Origin: Actinomadura macrotermitis
Lineage (GTDB): Bacteria; Actinomycetota; Actinomycetes; Streptosporangiales; Streptosporangiaceae
NCBI RefSeq assembly: GCF_009604375.1
Contig: NZ_WEGH01000003.1
Coordinates: 558,001-622,000, forward strand
DNA length: 64,000 nucleotides
Direction: 5' to 3'
In this document: one piece after another, positions 1 to 8,639 of the stretch
Numbering within the stretch: the first letter of the stretch is position 1
Layout: the number at the start of each line of letters is the position of its first letter
Translations under genes and position numbers: made by a program
Notes under the pieces: model-generated
Told to the model about the DNA's origin: nothing
The model's input: the letters and a program-made list of their open reading frames with translations, nothing else
The model's database searches: none

Positions 1-422
1 AGCGGCCCGGTCTGCCCCACCACCTGCTCGAACGCCGGCTGCACGCTGGTGTCGGCGATCACGGCCCGGTTGGCCAGGTAGGGGCCGCGGTCCAGGCTGC
101 CGCCGGGCGGCAGGATCATGTCGACGTAGTTCTCGCCGAGCAGCGAGGTCACCTTGATCTCGGCGCGGGTGCCCTGCGGCAGCCGCACGTCGTCCTCGAT
201 CGACAGGGTGACCTTGCTCCGGTAGCCGGCCAGCTCGACCTTCTTGACGCTGCCGATGGTGACGTCGGACATCTTCACGCTGTGCCCGGCGACCAGGCCC
301 TGCGCGTCGTCGAAGGTGGCGGTCAGGGTCAGCTTCCCGCCGGGCGCGCCGAAGGTCTTGTAGGAGCAGCCGCTGAGCGCCAGCGTGAGCGCGACGACCA
401 GCAGCGTGATCTTGCGGCTCAC
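1..422 (-). CDS. Mce family lipoprotein, partial (MceE position)
   Basis: Only the N-terminal 140 or so residues are inside the window; the gene continues past the left edge. The GTG start at 422 overlaps the stop of the preceding mce gene. The translation begins with a short basic stretch, a hydrophobic core and a lipobox (LALSGCS, Cys at about residue 19), so a lipid-anchored exported protein is expected. The Mce/MlaD domain follows (the stretch from LTLTATFDDAQGLVAGHSV through the TSLLGENYVDM region). Mce proteins form the periplasmic, lipid-binding part of YrbE/Mce importers for sterols or fatty acids. Fifth in the operon, it occupies the usual MceE/LprN lipoprotein position. Substrate cannot be read from sequence. 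Confidence 0.9.
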   Translation of the reverse strand, partial: MSRKITLLVVALTLALSGCSYKTFGAPGGKLTLTATFDDAQGLVAGHSVKMSDVTIGSVKKVELAGYRSKVTLSIEDDVRLPQGTRAEIKVTSLLGENYVDMILPPGGSLDRGPYLANRAVIADTSVQPAFEQVVGQTGP

Positions 423-1486
423 TTGCGGCCTCCCGTGGCGGGGAAGGGGGTGAAGGGGCAGTTGGAGTTCGGCTTCGGCAGCGGGCAGTTGACCTGGTCG
501 CTGTTCAGCAGGCCCTTCAGCCAGGTCCGCAGGAACGCGTCGGTGGCGAAGCGGATCTGGACCGACTGGTTCTTGGGGTTGTAGGCGTTGATGAAGGTCC
601 GGGCGATCTCCGGCAGCGCCCCGACCAGCTGCGCGAGCTCCTTGGCGTTGCCCTTCAGGATCAGCGCGGTCTTGGTGAGGACCGCCAGGTCGTAAGGCAA
701 CTGCCCCTTGTACTTCTCCAGCAGCTTGCCGCCGTTCCGCGACAGCGCCAGCAGCCCGGCGACCAGCTCCTGCAGGTCGCCGCGCTCGGCGCCGAGCACC
801 CGGGTGGCCTCGCCGAAGTTGCGGATCATCTCGCCGAGGACCTGCTCGCGGCCGCGCACCACCCCGGCCAGCCGGCTGAGGTTGCGGGCGACCGCGATCA
901 GCTCCTTGTCCTGGCCGGCGACGTTCTCCACCAGCCGGCCGCCCTCCTCCAGCGTGGCGTTGAAGTCGCGGCCGTTGCCGTCGAAGGAGCGGGCCGCGTT
1001 GCCGAGCGCGGTCTGCATCTTGGTCGGGTCCAGGGCGTTGGCGAGGTTGGTGAAGGACGACAGCGCGTCGTCCACCTCGACCGGCACGTGGGTGCGCTCG
1101 ATCGGGATGGTGTCGGAGGTCTCCTTCTCCTCGCCGGGCTTCCACGCCGGGTGCAGCACCAGGTTGCGCTCGCCGACCAGGTTCAGCGGGACGATCGAGG
1201 CCTGCACGCCCTTGGGCAGCGGCACGTCCCGGTCCAGGTGGAAGGTGACCTTGATGCGGTCGCCCTGGTTCTCCACCTTGTCGACCAGGCCGACGTCGGC
1301 GCCCATCACCTTGACCTTGGACTCCTTGTAGAAGGAGCGGGCCTTCGGGACGTACACCGTCATGGTGCGCTCGCCGGTGCCGGCGTCCCGCAGGGAGCAG
1401 CCGCCGAGGGAGGAGAGCAGGGCGAGGCAGAGGCCGGCCACGAGGCCGCTGCGCAGGGGGCGCCGCCGGGGGGTGCGGTCGCTCAT
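419..1486 (-). CDS. Mce family protein with lipobox (MceD position)
   Basis: This 355-residue protein starts at an ATG that shares one base with the stop of the upstream mce gene (TGATG), indicating translational coupling. The N-terminus is Arg-rich, then hydrophobic, ending in LGGCS (Cys about residue 30), a lipobox. A MlaD/Mce beta domain follows (about residues 40-120), then the long helical MCE-associated region. It sits fourth in yrbE4A-yrbE4B-mceA-B-C-D-E. The lipobox is unusual, because in mycobacterial operons MceE is the standard lipoprotein; here two successive Mce proteins carry one. Role inferred: part of the Mce tunnel carrying hydrophobic substrates to the YrbE permeases. Confidence 0.9.
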   Translation of the reverse strand: MSDRTPRRRPLRSGLVAGLCLALLSSLGGCSLRDAGTGERTMTVYVPKARSFYKESKVKVMGADVGLVDKVENQGDRIKVTFHLDRDVPLPKGVQASIVPLNLVGERNLVLHPAWKPGEEKETSDTIPIERTHVPVEVDDALSSFTNLANALDPTKMQTALGNAARSFDGNGRDFNATLEEGGRLVENVAGQDKELIAVARNLSRLAGVVRGREQVLGEMIRNFGEATRVLGAERGDLQELVAGLLALSRNGGKLLEKYKGQLPYDLAVLTKTALILKGNAKELAQLVGALPEIARTFINAYNPKNQSVQIRFATDAFLRTWLKGLLNSDQVNCPLPKPNSNCPFTPFPATGGRK

Positions 1487-2520
1487 CAGTTCCCTCCTGC
1501 CTGTCCGGCCGGGGGCCGGCGGGTGGAGATCGGTCCGGGCGGCTGGAGCGGGCCGAGCCCGGTGAGCAGGCCCTCCACCCACTTGCCGTTGCCCTTCAAC
1601 GTCGCCACCTGGGCGAACGTCGGGCCGAGCAGCGAGAAGTCGGTGTTGAGGGCGTCCATGTTGGGGGCCAGCCGGGTGGTGAGCAGGTGCAGGTTGTCCA
1701 GCAGCGTGTCGAGCTGCTTCTGGTTCCGCTCGATGACGTCGGACAGGGTCCGCACGGTGCGGCTGCCCTGGCCGATGGTCGCGGCCAGCTCGTTGCGCCG
1801 CTCGACCAGCGCCTGCAGCAGGACGCGGCTGGAGTCGATGATCTGGCGCAGCTTGTCGTCCTTGGCGGCCAGCGTCGCGGTCACGTTCTTGCTGTTGGCG
1901 ATCAGCTTCTCGATCTCGGGCTGGGAGTCGTTCAGCGTGCGCGACACCGTCTGCACGTTGACCAGGATCTGCTTGAGCTTCTGCGCGCTCGGCGACTGGA
2001 TCTTCCCGGCCGAGGTGAGCAGCTTGTCGATGCTCTTCTCGTCGAGCCGGCCGACGATGTTCTGCGCGCCCTCCAGCGCGTCGGGCACCGTGAACGGGAC
2101 GGTGGTGCGCGCCAGCGGGATGCGCCGCCTGGACTCGGGCAGATCGGCCAGGTAGGGCTTGGCGACCGGTCCGGCCAGCCGCAGGTACCGGCCGCCGAGC
2201 AGCGTCGTCGTCTGGATCTCGGCCCGGGTGTCGGGACCGAGGTCGACGCCCTGGTTCACGTGCCAGGTGATGATGATCTTTCCGGTGCGGAAGTCGGGCC
2301 GCACCTGGGTGATCCGGCCCGCCTTCATGCCGGCCACCCGCACGTCCTGGCCCTTCTTGATGCCGGCGGTGTCGCTGAACTCGCCGCTCATGGTGTAGCC
2401 GCGGTCCAGCAGGTGCAGCTGGCCGATCGCGAAGGCGAACACGCAGGCGGCGGCGAGCGCGGTGAGCGAGATGATCGCGACGACCTTGTGGTTGACGTCG
2501 CGCAGGGATTTCAGCGCCAC
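1486..2520 (-). CDS. Mce family protein (MceC position)
   Basis: A 344-residue protein with one N-terminal transmembrane anchor (about residues 12-33), then an Mce/MlaD domain (SGEFSDTAGIKKGQDVRVAG, TTTLLGGRYLRL) and an extended helical region to the C-terminus rich in Asn, Leu and Arg. It begins one base after the mceB stop and ends overlapping the mceD start, so it belongs to a tightly packed operon. It is expected to build the periplasmic Mce hexamer with its neighbours. Assignment to the C position rests on order in the operon, not on diagnostic residues. Confidence 0.9.
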   Translation of the reverse strand: MALKSLRDVNHKVVAIISLTALAAACVFAFAIGQLHLLDRGYTMSGEFSDTAGIKKGQDVRVAGMKAGRITQVRPDFRTGKIIITWHVNQGVDLGPDTRAEIQTTTLLGGRYLRLAGPVAKPYLADLPESRRRIPLARTTVPFTVPDALEGAQNIVGRLDEKSIDKLLTSAGKIQSPSAQKLKQILVNVQTVSRTLNDSQPEIEKLIANSKNVTATLAAKDDKLRQIIDSSRVLLQALVERRNELAATIGQGSRTVRTLSDVIERNQKQLDTLLDNLHLLTTRLAPNMDALNTDFSLLGPTFAQVATLKGNGKWVEGLLTGLGPLQPPGPISTRRPPAGQAGGN

Positions 2521-2521
2521 C

Positions 2522-3604
2522 TCACTTCACCCCCGCCAGCATCCGCTTGAGCTTGTTCAGGTCGTCCTGGCTGGGCGTGCTGTTCTGCGGCGGCTGCCCC
2601 GGCGCGGCCGGCAGGTGCATCGGGAAGGGGCAGGGCCCCTGCACGATGTTCAGGCAGAGCGCGTTGGTGCGCAGGTAGTGGCCGCCGTTGGCGGCGGCGA
2701 ACAGCTGCCGCAGCGTCAGCGGCAGGTTCCGCACCATCGTCTCCAGCGCGTCCACGTTGATGCGGAAGGTGTCGCTGAACCTGCCGAGGTTGTCGATGAT
2801 CCGCGCCAGCTCGGCGTCGTTGCCGCCGAGCACCTGGTTGAGGTTGGTGGTGACGCCGGAGATCTGCACCACGGCGTTGTCGAGCAGCCTGCGGTTGCTC
2901 GCGAACACCTTCGTCAGCTCGGCGAGGTTGTCGACGCTCTCGGCGATCTCGCGGTCGCGGGTGGCCACCGCCCGGCTCACCGTCTCGTAGTTCCGGATCA
3001 TCTCCTGAATGGTCTGCCTGCGGGCCGAGAAGGTCCGCAGCAGCCCGTCCAGGTTGTTGATCATCAGGTTGATGTTCTGCTCGTTGCCGTCCAGCGCCTG
3101 GGAGAACGCGAACAGGATCTTGTTGAGCTGGTCGGGATCCAGGTTGCGGGTGAGCGGCCCGAGGCTGTTGACGACCTCGCCGAGGTCGACCACCGAGCGG
3201 GTGTGCGGGACGCGGCCGTGCGGGGGCAGCGTGTTCGGGCTGCGGCCGGGCTCCAGGTAGACCACCCGCTGGCCGATGACGTTGCGCCAGCGGATCGCGG
3301 CGGTGGAGTCGTCGGGGACGTGCACGTCCTTGTCGATCTCCATGACGACCACCGCCTTGCCCTGGCGGATCCGCATGCCGGCCACCTGGCCGACCGGGGT
3401 GCCGGCGATCTTGACGGTGTCGTGCTCGAGCAGGCCGGTGACGTCGTCGAAGACGGCGCTGATCCGGTAGCGGTCGGCGAAGCTGGTGGCCAGGATCTGC
3501 TGGCCGATGAAGAACGTCAGCAGGCCGGTGAGCACGACGAACACGCCGAACTTGGCCGTCACCGCGTACTGGGGCCCGCGGCCGGGCCTGCGGCGCGCGC
3601 TCAT
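2522..3604 (-). CDS. Mce family protein (MceB position)
   Basis: A 360-residue protein with a basic N-terminus and one transmembrane helix (about residues 16-38, FGVFVVLTGLLTFFIGQQIL), followed by the Mce domain (VFDDVTGLLEHDTVKIAG, VIGQRVVYLEPG) and a helical C-terminal half. The ATG overlaps the mceA stop by four bases (ATGA). Place and architecture match MceB of actinobacterial mce operons. It should assemble with the other Mce subunits into a lipid-conducting tunnel anchored in the cytoplasmic membrane; the transported lipid is unknown. Confidence 0.9.
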   Translation of the reverse strand: MSARRRPGRGPQYAVTAKFGVFVVLTGLLTFFIGQQILATSFADRYRISAVFDDVTGLLEHDTVKIAGTPVGQVAGMRIRQGKAVVVMEIDKDVHVPDDSTAAIRWRNVIGQRVVYLEPGRSPNTLPPHGRVPHTRSVVDLGEVVNSLGPLTRNLDPDQLNKILFAFSQALDGNEQNINLMINNLDGLLRTFSARRQTIQEMIRNYETVSRAVATRDREIAESVDNLAELTKVFASNRRLLDNAVVQISGVTTNLNQVLGGNDAELARIIDNLGRFSDTFRINVDALETMVRNLPLTLRQLFAAANGGHYLRTNALCLNIVQGPCPFPMHLPAAPGQPPQNSTPSQDDLNKLKRMLAGVK

Positions 3605-4680
3605 CGCCGGCCCTGCCCGGTCTTCTTCGCGCCGCCGGTGCTCAGGTCGAAGGCGGTGGACTTCGGCTTGGGCGTGCAGTTGTCGACGAAGATCTGGCAG
3701 AGGTCCAGCGGGAAGACGTCCAGTGCCTGGGCGAGCATCGTGCCCTGCGGCCCGGGGGTGCGGATGATCCCGGCGAGCAGGTTGAAGAAGCCGTTCAGCC
3801 CGTCGATCATGACGGGCAGCTTCTCGTCGCGCGCCGCCACCACGGTGAGCGCCTTGCCGGTGCCGTCGATGACGCGGCCGAGGTTGGTGCCGTGCGCCGC
3901 CAGCGTGCCGCCGACGCCGTCGGCGAGCCGGGAGCCCTGCGCCAGGAGCTGCTGCACCTTGTCGGGCCGGCTGTAGACGACCGGCGCGAGCGAGTTGAAG
4001 TCGCGGATCGTGCCGTTGAGGGTGCCGCCGCGGTCGGCGAGCGTGCCCGACAGGCCGTGCGCCTGGTCGAGGATCTGCGCGAGGTAGGCGCGGTCGGCGT
4101 GGGTGGCGTCGATGACCTTGGCGCCGTTGTCCAGGGTGCGGCGGAGCGCGGGGCCCTGGCCGTTCAGGCCGGCCGAGAAGGTGTGCAGGATGCCCGCCAG
4201 CTCGTCGGGGTTGATCGCCTTGGTCAGCCGGTAGGTGGGCCAGGCGGTGTCCGACAGCTCCTGCGGGTCCTTGGTCTGGGCGATCCGGCCGCCGTCGGCC
4301 AGGTAGGGGCCCGACAGCTCGCCCGCGCCGAGGTCCAGCGAGATGTCCTTCGGGCCGAACACCGACACCGGCTCGACGGTGGCGGTCGCGGTCTTGGCGA
4401 CCTTGACGCCCTTGTCCAGCCGCAGCTTCACGTCCACCCGGCCGTCCCGGCGCAGGTCGATCTTCTCGACGGTGCCGACGGTGATGCCGCGGATCTTCAC
4501 GTCCGACTTGCCGGGGTCCAGGCCCTGCCCGGCGCGCGAGAACGCCGCCTCCAGGTACGTCGAGCCCGCGTGCGAGGGGGTGGAGCTGATCGCCACGACG
4601 GCCGCGGCGGCGGCGATGACGCCCGCGCCGGCGAGGCCGAACAGGGTGCGCGAGCGCGGGGAGAGGGTTTCGTCGCTCAT
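3601..4680 (-). CDS. Mce family protein (MceA position)
   Basis: A 359-residue protein. The ATG at 4680 is chosen because it overlaps the yrbE4B stop by four bases (ATGA) and gives a normal N-terminus: about 14 polar residues, then a transmembrane helix (LFGLAGAGVIAAAAAVVAI). The Mce domain follows (YLEAAFSRAGQGLDPGKSDV, VFGPKDISLDLGAGE), then a long helical part and a basic tail (KKTGQGRR). It is the first Mce subunit after the two YrbE permeases, the conserved order of these operons. Confidence 0.9.
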   Translation of the reverse strand: MSDETLSPRSRTLFGLAGAGVIAAAAAVVAISSTPSHAGSTYLEAAFSRAGQGLDPGKSDVKIRGITVGTVEKIDLRRDGRVDVKLRLDKGVKVAKTATATVEPVSVFGPKDISLDLGAGELSGPYLADGGRIAQTKDPQELSDTAWPTYRLTKAINPDELAGILHTFSAGLNGQGPALRRTLDNGAKVIDATHADRAYLAQILDQAHGLSGTLADRGGTLNGTIRDFNSLAPVVYSRPDKVQQLLAQGSRLADGVGGTLAAHGTNLGRVIDGTGKALTVVAARDEKLPVMIDGLNGFFNLLAGIIRTPGPQGTMLAQALDVFPLDLCQIFVDNCTPKPKSTAFDLSTGGAKKTGQGRR

Positions 4681-5531
4681 CCGGTCAACCTCACTGTGCT
4701 GCCGTGTCCCCAGAAGATGTACGACAGGACCAGGTTCATCAGGATCATCAAGATGGTGGACTCGCGGATCGCCCGGCCCGCCGCGACGCCGACGCCGACC
4801 GGGCCGCCCGCCGCGTAGTAGCCGCGGTAGCAGTGGATGAACATCACGATGAAGGCGAACACCGCGACCTTGATGACGCTGTAGAACACGTCGATCGGCG
4901 GCAGGTAGAGGTGGAAGTAGTAGTCGTAGATGCCCGGCGACAGCCCGTAGTAGTTGATGGTGATGAACCGGGTGGCGAAGAACGCCGCGAACAGCGACAC
5001 CAGGTAGAGCGGGACGAGCGCGATCACGCCGGCCGCGACGCGGGTGCACACCAGGTAGGCCAGGGAGTTGATGCCCATGACCTCCAGCGCGTCGATCTCC
5101 TCGGAGATGCGCATCGCGCCGATCTCGGCGGTGAAGCCGGTGCCCACCTGCGCGACCAGCGCGACGCCCGCGATGATCGGGGTGACCTCGCGGACGTTGG
5201 AGTAGCTGGCGACCAGGCCGGTGAAGGCCTCGGCGCCGATCCGCTCCAGGCCCGGGTAGCCCTGCAGGCCGACCATGGCGCCGGTGGCCAGCGACATCGT
5301 GGCGATCACGAAGATCATGCCGCCGCCGATGACCAGCGCGCCGACGCCGACGGTGATGTCGCTGACCTGCTTGGCCAGGGTCCTGCCGTACTTGCGCCGG
5401 GCGATGATGTCGACGAACAGGTGGTAGAGCACCCGGCCGAGGAAGACCGGCAGGTCGGCCGAGGGCGCCAGGCCTGCCGTCCGGTGCTGCAGGGCCCGGC
5501 CTAATCTGCTGACGGGGGAAGAGGCGACCAT
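4677..5531 (-). CDS. MlaE/YrbE family ABC permease (YrbE4B-like)
   Basis: A 284-residue polytopic protein of the MlaE permease family. Several hydrophobic segments are visible (around residues 55-80, 90-110, 150-175, 200-225, 240-265), along with family motifs such as VSDITVGVGALVIGGG and EIGAMRISEEIDALEVMGIN. The EIDALEVMG region is the cytoplasmic coupling segment that contacts the ATPase. The ATG overlaps the yrbE4A stop (TAATG). YrbE pairs form the membrane channel of Mce lipid importers, powered by an Mkl/MlaF-type ATPase that is not encoded in this window. Confidence 0.93.
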   Translation of the reverse strand: MVASSPVSRLGRALQHRTAGLAPSADLPVFLGRVLYHLFVDIIARRKYGRTLAKQVSDITVGVGALVIGGGMIFVIATMSLATGAMVGLQGYPGLERIGAEAFTGLVASYSNVREVTPIIAGVALVAQVGTGFTAEIGAMRISEEIDALEVMGINSLAYLVCTRVAAGVIALVPLYLVSLFAAFFATRFITINYYGLSPGIYDYYFHLYLPPIDVFYSVIKVAVFAFIVMFIHCYRGYYAAGGPVGVGVAAGRAIRESTILMILMNLVLSYIFWGHGSTVRLTG

Positions 5532-6334
5532 TACATCCTCGGGGGGACGAGGACCTGGTAGATCATGGTGAGCACGTAGTTGGCCGCGAACACCACGATC
5601 GAGGTGACCACCACCGCCTTGTTGACCGCCCGGCCGACGCCGACCGGGCCGTAGTCGCAGTTCATGCCCATGTAGCAGGCCACCGCGGCGGCGATGAAGC
5701 CGAAGATCCACGCCTTGAGCAGCGTGATCACCAGGTCCGAGAACTGCAGCAGGGTGGTGGCGCCGTCGAAGAACGCGCCGGGGCTGACGCCCTGCTGGAT
5801 GACGTTGAAGTAGTAGCCGCCCAGCACGCCGGCGAGGATCACCACCGAGCACAGCAGGGCCGAGATCGTGCTGCCCGCCCACAGCCTGGGGGTGACCAGG
5901 CGGTGGATCGGGTTGATGCCCATGACCTCCATGGCCGAGAGCTCGTCGCGGATGTTGCGCGCCCCCATGTCGGAGGTGATGGCCGAGCCGCCGACGCCCG
6001 ACACCAGCAGCGCGGCGGCGAGCGGGGCGACCTGCTGGATCATCGCGGCGACCAGCAGCGCGCCGGTGCCCGACTGCGCGCCGAGCTGGCGCGCGATGTC
6101 GCCCACCTGCAGCGAGATGGTCGCGCCGAGCGGGACGGCGATCAGCATGACCGGCACGCTGGTGACGCGGGCCAGGAACCAGCACTGCTCGATGAACTCG
6201 CCCCACCACTGGCGCAGGTCCCAGGTGCGGCGGATGCCCTCCAGGAACGTCACGCAGAGCAGGCCGGTCTCGTCCAGGGCGGAGGAGATCCGCCGCCGGG
6301 CGAGGTCGGGGGCCTTGTTCAGGCTGAGGACCAT
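5531..6334 (-). CDS. MlaE/YrbE family ABC permease (YrbE4A-like)
   Basis: A 267-residue MlaE-family permease, first structural gene of the mce operon. It shows the conserved coupling motif NIRDELSAMEVMGINPIHRLVTPR and about five or six hydrophobic segments. The start is supported by GGGGGAGG about 10 bases upstream, and it also overlaps the stop of a 13-codon frame that has its own strong ribosome site. It should pair with the downstream YrbE4B. The genes upstream are divergent, so the operon promoter must lie in the roughly 240-bp gap before the MarR gene. Confidence 0.92.
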   Translation of the reverse strand: MVLSLNKAPDLARRRISSALDETGLLCVTFLEGIRRTWDLRQWWGEFIEQCWFLARVTSVPVMLIAVPLGATISLQVGDIARQLGAQSGTGALLVAAMIQQVAPLAAALLVSGVGGSAITSDMGARNIRDELSAMEVMGINPIHRLVTPRLWAGSTISALLCSVVILAGVLGGYYFNVIQQGVSPGAFFDGATTLLQFSDLVITLLKAWIFGFIAAAVACYMGMNCDYGPVGVGRAVNKAVVVTSIVVFAANYVLTMIYQVLVPPRM

Positions 6335-6375
6335 CAGCCGGTGACCTCCCCCTCGGGGGCGGGGTGAAGGGTCAT
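6334..6375 (-). CDS. candidate 13-codon leader peptide of the mce operon
   Basis: A short frame MTLHPAPEGEVTG is preceded by a full AAGGAGG ribosome site (6381-6387) with five-base spacing. Its TGA overlaps the yrbE4A ATG (TGATG). The Shine-Dalgarno sequence is better placed than that of yrbE4A, so the peptide could be translated and couple or attenuate translation of yrbE4A. Alternatively it is a decoy or a remnant of a lost upstream gene. No homology is claimed for so short a peptide. Confidence 0.4.
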   Translation of the reverse strand: MTLHPAPEGEVTG

Positions 6376-6575
6376 GCCAGCCTCCTTCGTGCTCGGACGT
6401 CGGCGCTCATCCGAAACATCGGCCCCGTCCAGCCCGCGGGCGGGCGCAGGTCGCGTCCCGCCCACGGTCCCTGGCGGGACCGAGGACACCGGCGGCACCG
6501 CGTTGTCATGACGACACTCTGGCACCGCCTGTGATCTGGAGCACTCTATTGAAAAAAGGTCTAAGAAGCGAGTAC

Positions 6576-6604
6576 TTACAACCCACTTTGTCCGAAGCTA
6601 CGAT
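6576..6604 (+). promoter_or_regulatory. possible promoter of the MarR gene (leaderless)
   Basis: TACGAT at 6599-6604 resembles a -10 box and is followed seven bases later by the GTG start, which would give a leaderless transcript, common in actinobacteria. The -35 match (TTACAA, 6576-6581, 17-base spacing) is weak. The surrounding 6540-6605 is unusually AT-rich for this window. The divergent mce operon promoter should lie in the same gap, but I could not place it convincingly. Confidence 0.3.
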
Positions 6605-6610
6605 CATCCG

Positions 6611-7123
6611 GTGCACATCAACACTCACCCGGGCACGGACCCGCTGGTCACCGGGATCCACGACCGCTGGGCCGACCAGGGGCTGCCCGGCAGCCCCTGG
6701 CCCTTCATGGCCGTCTGCTCGATCGGCCGGCTCCACGCCATCATCAAGAAGGCGATGGACGCCGAACTGCAGAAGGCGGGCCTCAGCCGAACCGGCTACT
6801 TCCTGCTGACCACACTGGCGCTGACCGCCACCGGACAGGCCCGGCTGAGCACCCTCGGCCGGATGCTGATGCTGCATCCCACCTCGGTGAAGCTGACCGT
6901 GGACCAGCTGGAGCGGGCCGGCCTGGTCTCCCGCTCCCCGCACCCGCGCGACCGGCGCGCCACCCTGGTCCTCGTCACCGACGCCGGGCGGGAGCTGGCC
7001 GGCGCGGTCAACCAGGCGCTGGAGTCGCCGGCCGGGGCGCTCGGCGCGCTCGGCGGCATGCACGAGGAGCTCTTCGGAGCGCTGCAGCCGGCCCGTCTCG
7101 CCGCCGGCGACGTAGATCTTTGA
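6611..7123 (+). CDS. MarR family transcriptional regulator
   Basis: A 170-residue winged-helix protein. The central region (LHPTSVKLTVDQLERAGLVSRS followed by PHPRDRRATLVLVTDAG) is the MarR recognition helix and beta wing with the typical DxR wing. The N-terminal 30 residues are extra relative to a minimal MarR. The start is a GTG at 6611; no clear Shine-Dalgarno is seen and a leaderless start is possible. It is transcribed divergently from the mce operon across a short AT-rich gap, so control of lipid uptake genes and of itself is a reasonable inference. The ligand is unknown. Confidence 0.88.
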   Translation: MHINTHPGTDPLVTGIHDRWADQGLPGSPWPFMAVCSIGRLHAIIKKAMDAELQKAGLSRTGYFLLTTLALTATGQARLSTLGRMLMLHPTSVKLTVDQLERAGLVSRSPHPRDRRATLVLVTDAGRELAGAVNQALESPAGALGALGGMHEELFGALQPARLAAGDVDL

Positions 7124-7202
7124 ACATGAACCGTGCGTGAGTCGTCCTGCGTAGCCCGTCAAGACGGGCCACACATCGCCGGCGGTAAGGCAATCTGATC
7201 CC

Positions 7203-8018
7203 ATGCCACAGAGTCACGGCACGCGCAGGAAACCCACGGCCAGGACCAGGGGCGGAAGGGCACGGGGGGCGCCCGCGCCCGCCGCGCCGCGCCCGCCCGC
7301 CCCCAGGCCCTCCCGGGAGAACGCGCCGCCGCCCGGCGGCGGGGCTCCCCCGAAGCCGCCGGGCGGGCGCCGCGCCCTGCGGTTCCTCACCCACAACGCC
7401 ACCATCGCGGTGGTCTGCATCGCCGCCCTGGCGGGCGGCCTGGTGGCACTGGACCTGGAGGACCTCGGCGGCGGCAAGAGCGCGCCGCCGCCCGGGGCGG
7501 GCGACGGCATGACGGCCAACGACATGCTCGCCAAGCTCACCGCGTCCGACATGGACCCGATCGCGGCCGACGTCGTCGCGCGGGCCAAGGAGCGCGCCTA
7601 CGAGCAGCACGTCCGGGAGCTGGCGGCGCTGAAGGCCAAGGCGAAGGTGGACGCCAAGGCGCGCGCCAAGCTGAAGGCCGAGCAGGAGCGCGAGCGGCTC
7701 GCCAAGTCCAACCCCAGCGCGGGCGAGAACAAGCAGTACGGCCGAAAGATGAGCGCGCTGAAGGGCTGGGACCGCTGCTGGTCGTCGCTGGAGACGCTCT
7801 GGGAGCACGAGAGCGGCTGGAACGAGCGGGCGGAGAACCCCTCCAGCGGCGCCTACGGCATCCCGCAGGCGCTGCCCGGCAGCAAGCTCGCCAGCGCGGG
7901 CGCGGACTGGCGGACGTCCTCCCCCACCCAGATCGCCTGGGGTCTCGGCTACATCAAGGCCCGTTACAAAGATCCCTGCGGGGCGTGGTCCTGGTGGTCG
8001 GCGCACCACTGGTATTGA
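7203..8018 (+). CDS. membrane-anchored lytic transglycosylase-like protein
   Basis: A 271-residue protein in three parts: a cytoplasmic Pro/Arg/Gly-rich N-terminus (1-60), one transmembrane helix (about 67-84, ATIAVVCIAALAGGLVAL), an Ala/Lys/Glu-rich helical stalk with coiled-coil character (about 115-175), and a C-terminal SLT-like domain. The last contains LETLWEHESGWNERAENPSSGAYG and the ending GAWSWWSAHHWY, typical of actinobacterial transglycosylase-like cell-wall proteins, with the Glu of the HESGWN stretch as probable catalytic acid. It likely cleaves peptidoglycan glycan strands outside the membrane. It stands alone between two regulators, 12 bp before the next gene. Confidence 0.82.
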   Translation: MPQSHGTRRKPTARTRGGRARGAPAPAAPRPPAPRPSRENAPPPGGGAPPKPPGGRRALRFLTHNATIAVVCIAALAGGLVALDLEDLGGGKSAPPPGAGDGMTANDMLAKLTASDMDPIAADVVARAKERAYEQHVRELAALKAKAKVDAKARAKLKAEQERERLAKSNPSAGENKQYGRKMSALKGWDRCWSSLETLWEHESGWNERAENPSSGAYGIPQALPGSKLASAGADWRTSSPTQIAWGLGYIKARYKDPCGAWSWWSAHHWY

Positions 8019-8030
8019 CAGGATGGCGGT

Positions 8031-8639
8031 ATGCGGACGGAGAGGGCCGGCGGCGAGGGCGGCCGCCACTGGGCGCGGGCCGACGCCACCCGCCGGGCCC
8101 TGCTGGACGCGGCCCTGCCGGTGTTCGCCGACCGGGGCTACGCCGACGCCGGCATCGCCGAGATCGTCGAGCGCTCCGGGATCAGCGTCGGCAGCCTCTA
8201 CCACCACTACGGCGGCAAGGCCGGCCTGTACACCGCGCTCTGGGAGGAACTGTCGGGCGAGCAGGACGAGCGCGCCGCGCAGGCCGTCGCCGCCGCCCGC
8301 GCCGCCGGGGAGCGCGAGCCGATCGCCCTGTTCGTCGCGGGCGCCCGCGCCTACCTCCAGGTGTGCTGGGAGCGCCGCGCGGAGGCCCGCCTGTTCCACG
8401 GCGGCGAGGGCCCGCCGGGCTTCTCGCTGCTGCGCCGGCAGCGGGCGCAGCGGTGGATCGGGCAGAACACCAGGCTGCTGCGCGGCCGCGGCGGCGACCG
8501 CGCCACCCAGGTGCTCAGCCTGGTGCTGACCACGGTGATCGGCGAGGCGGGCCGGGAGGTCGCGCTCGCCGACGACGACACCGCCGCCCGCGAGATCATC
8601 GACGAGGTCGGCCGCATCCTGGTCCGCCTGGCGGGCTGA
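8031..8639 (+). CDS. TetR family transcriptional regulator
   Basis: A 202-residue TetR regulator with the N-terminal helix-turn-helix at about residues 30-65 (FADRGYADAGIAEIVERSGISVGSLYHHYGGKAGLY) and an alpha-helical ligand domain. The ATG follows AGGATGG by a few bases. It lies only 12 bp after the transglycosylase gene, so it may be co-transcribed. Its stop abuts the stop of the convergent ABC-F gene with no intervening base. Target and ligand are not evident; no operator was spotted next to it. Confidence 0.9.
   Translation: MRTERAGGEGGRHWARADATRRALLDAALPVFADRGYADAGIAEIVERSGISVGSLYHHYGGKAGLYTALWEELSGEQDERAAQAVAAARAAGEREPIALFVAGARAYLQVCWERRAEARLFHGGEGPPGFSLLRRQRAQRWIGQNTRLLRGRGGDRATQVLSLVLTTVIGEAGREVALADDDTAAREIIDEVGRILVRLAG

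Noticed and set aside
6506..7204. Minus-strand frame covering the MarR gene
   Set aside because: It is a mirror of the MarR coding sequence with no recognisable domain or ribosome site.
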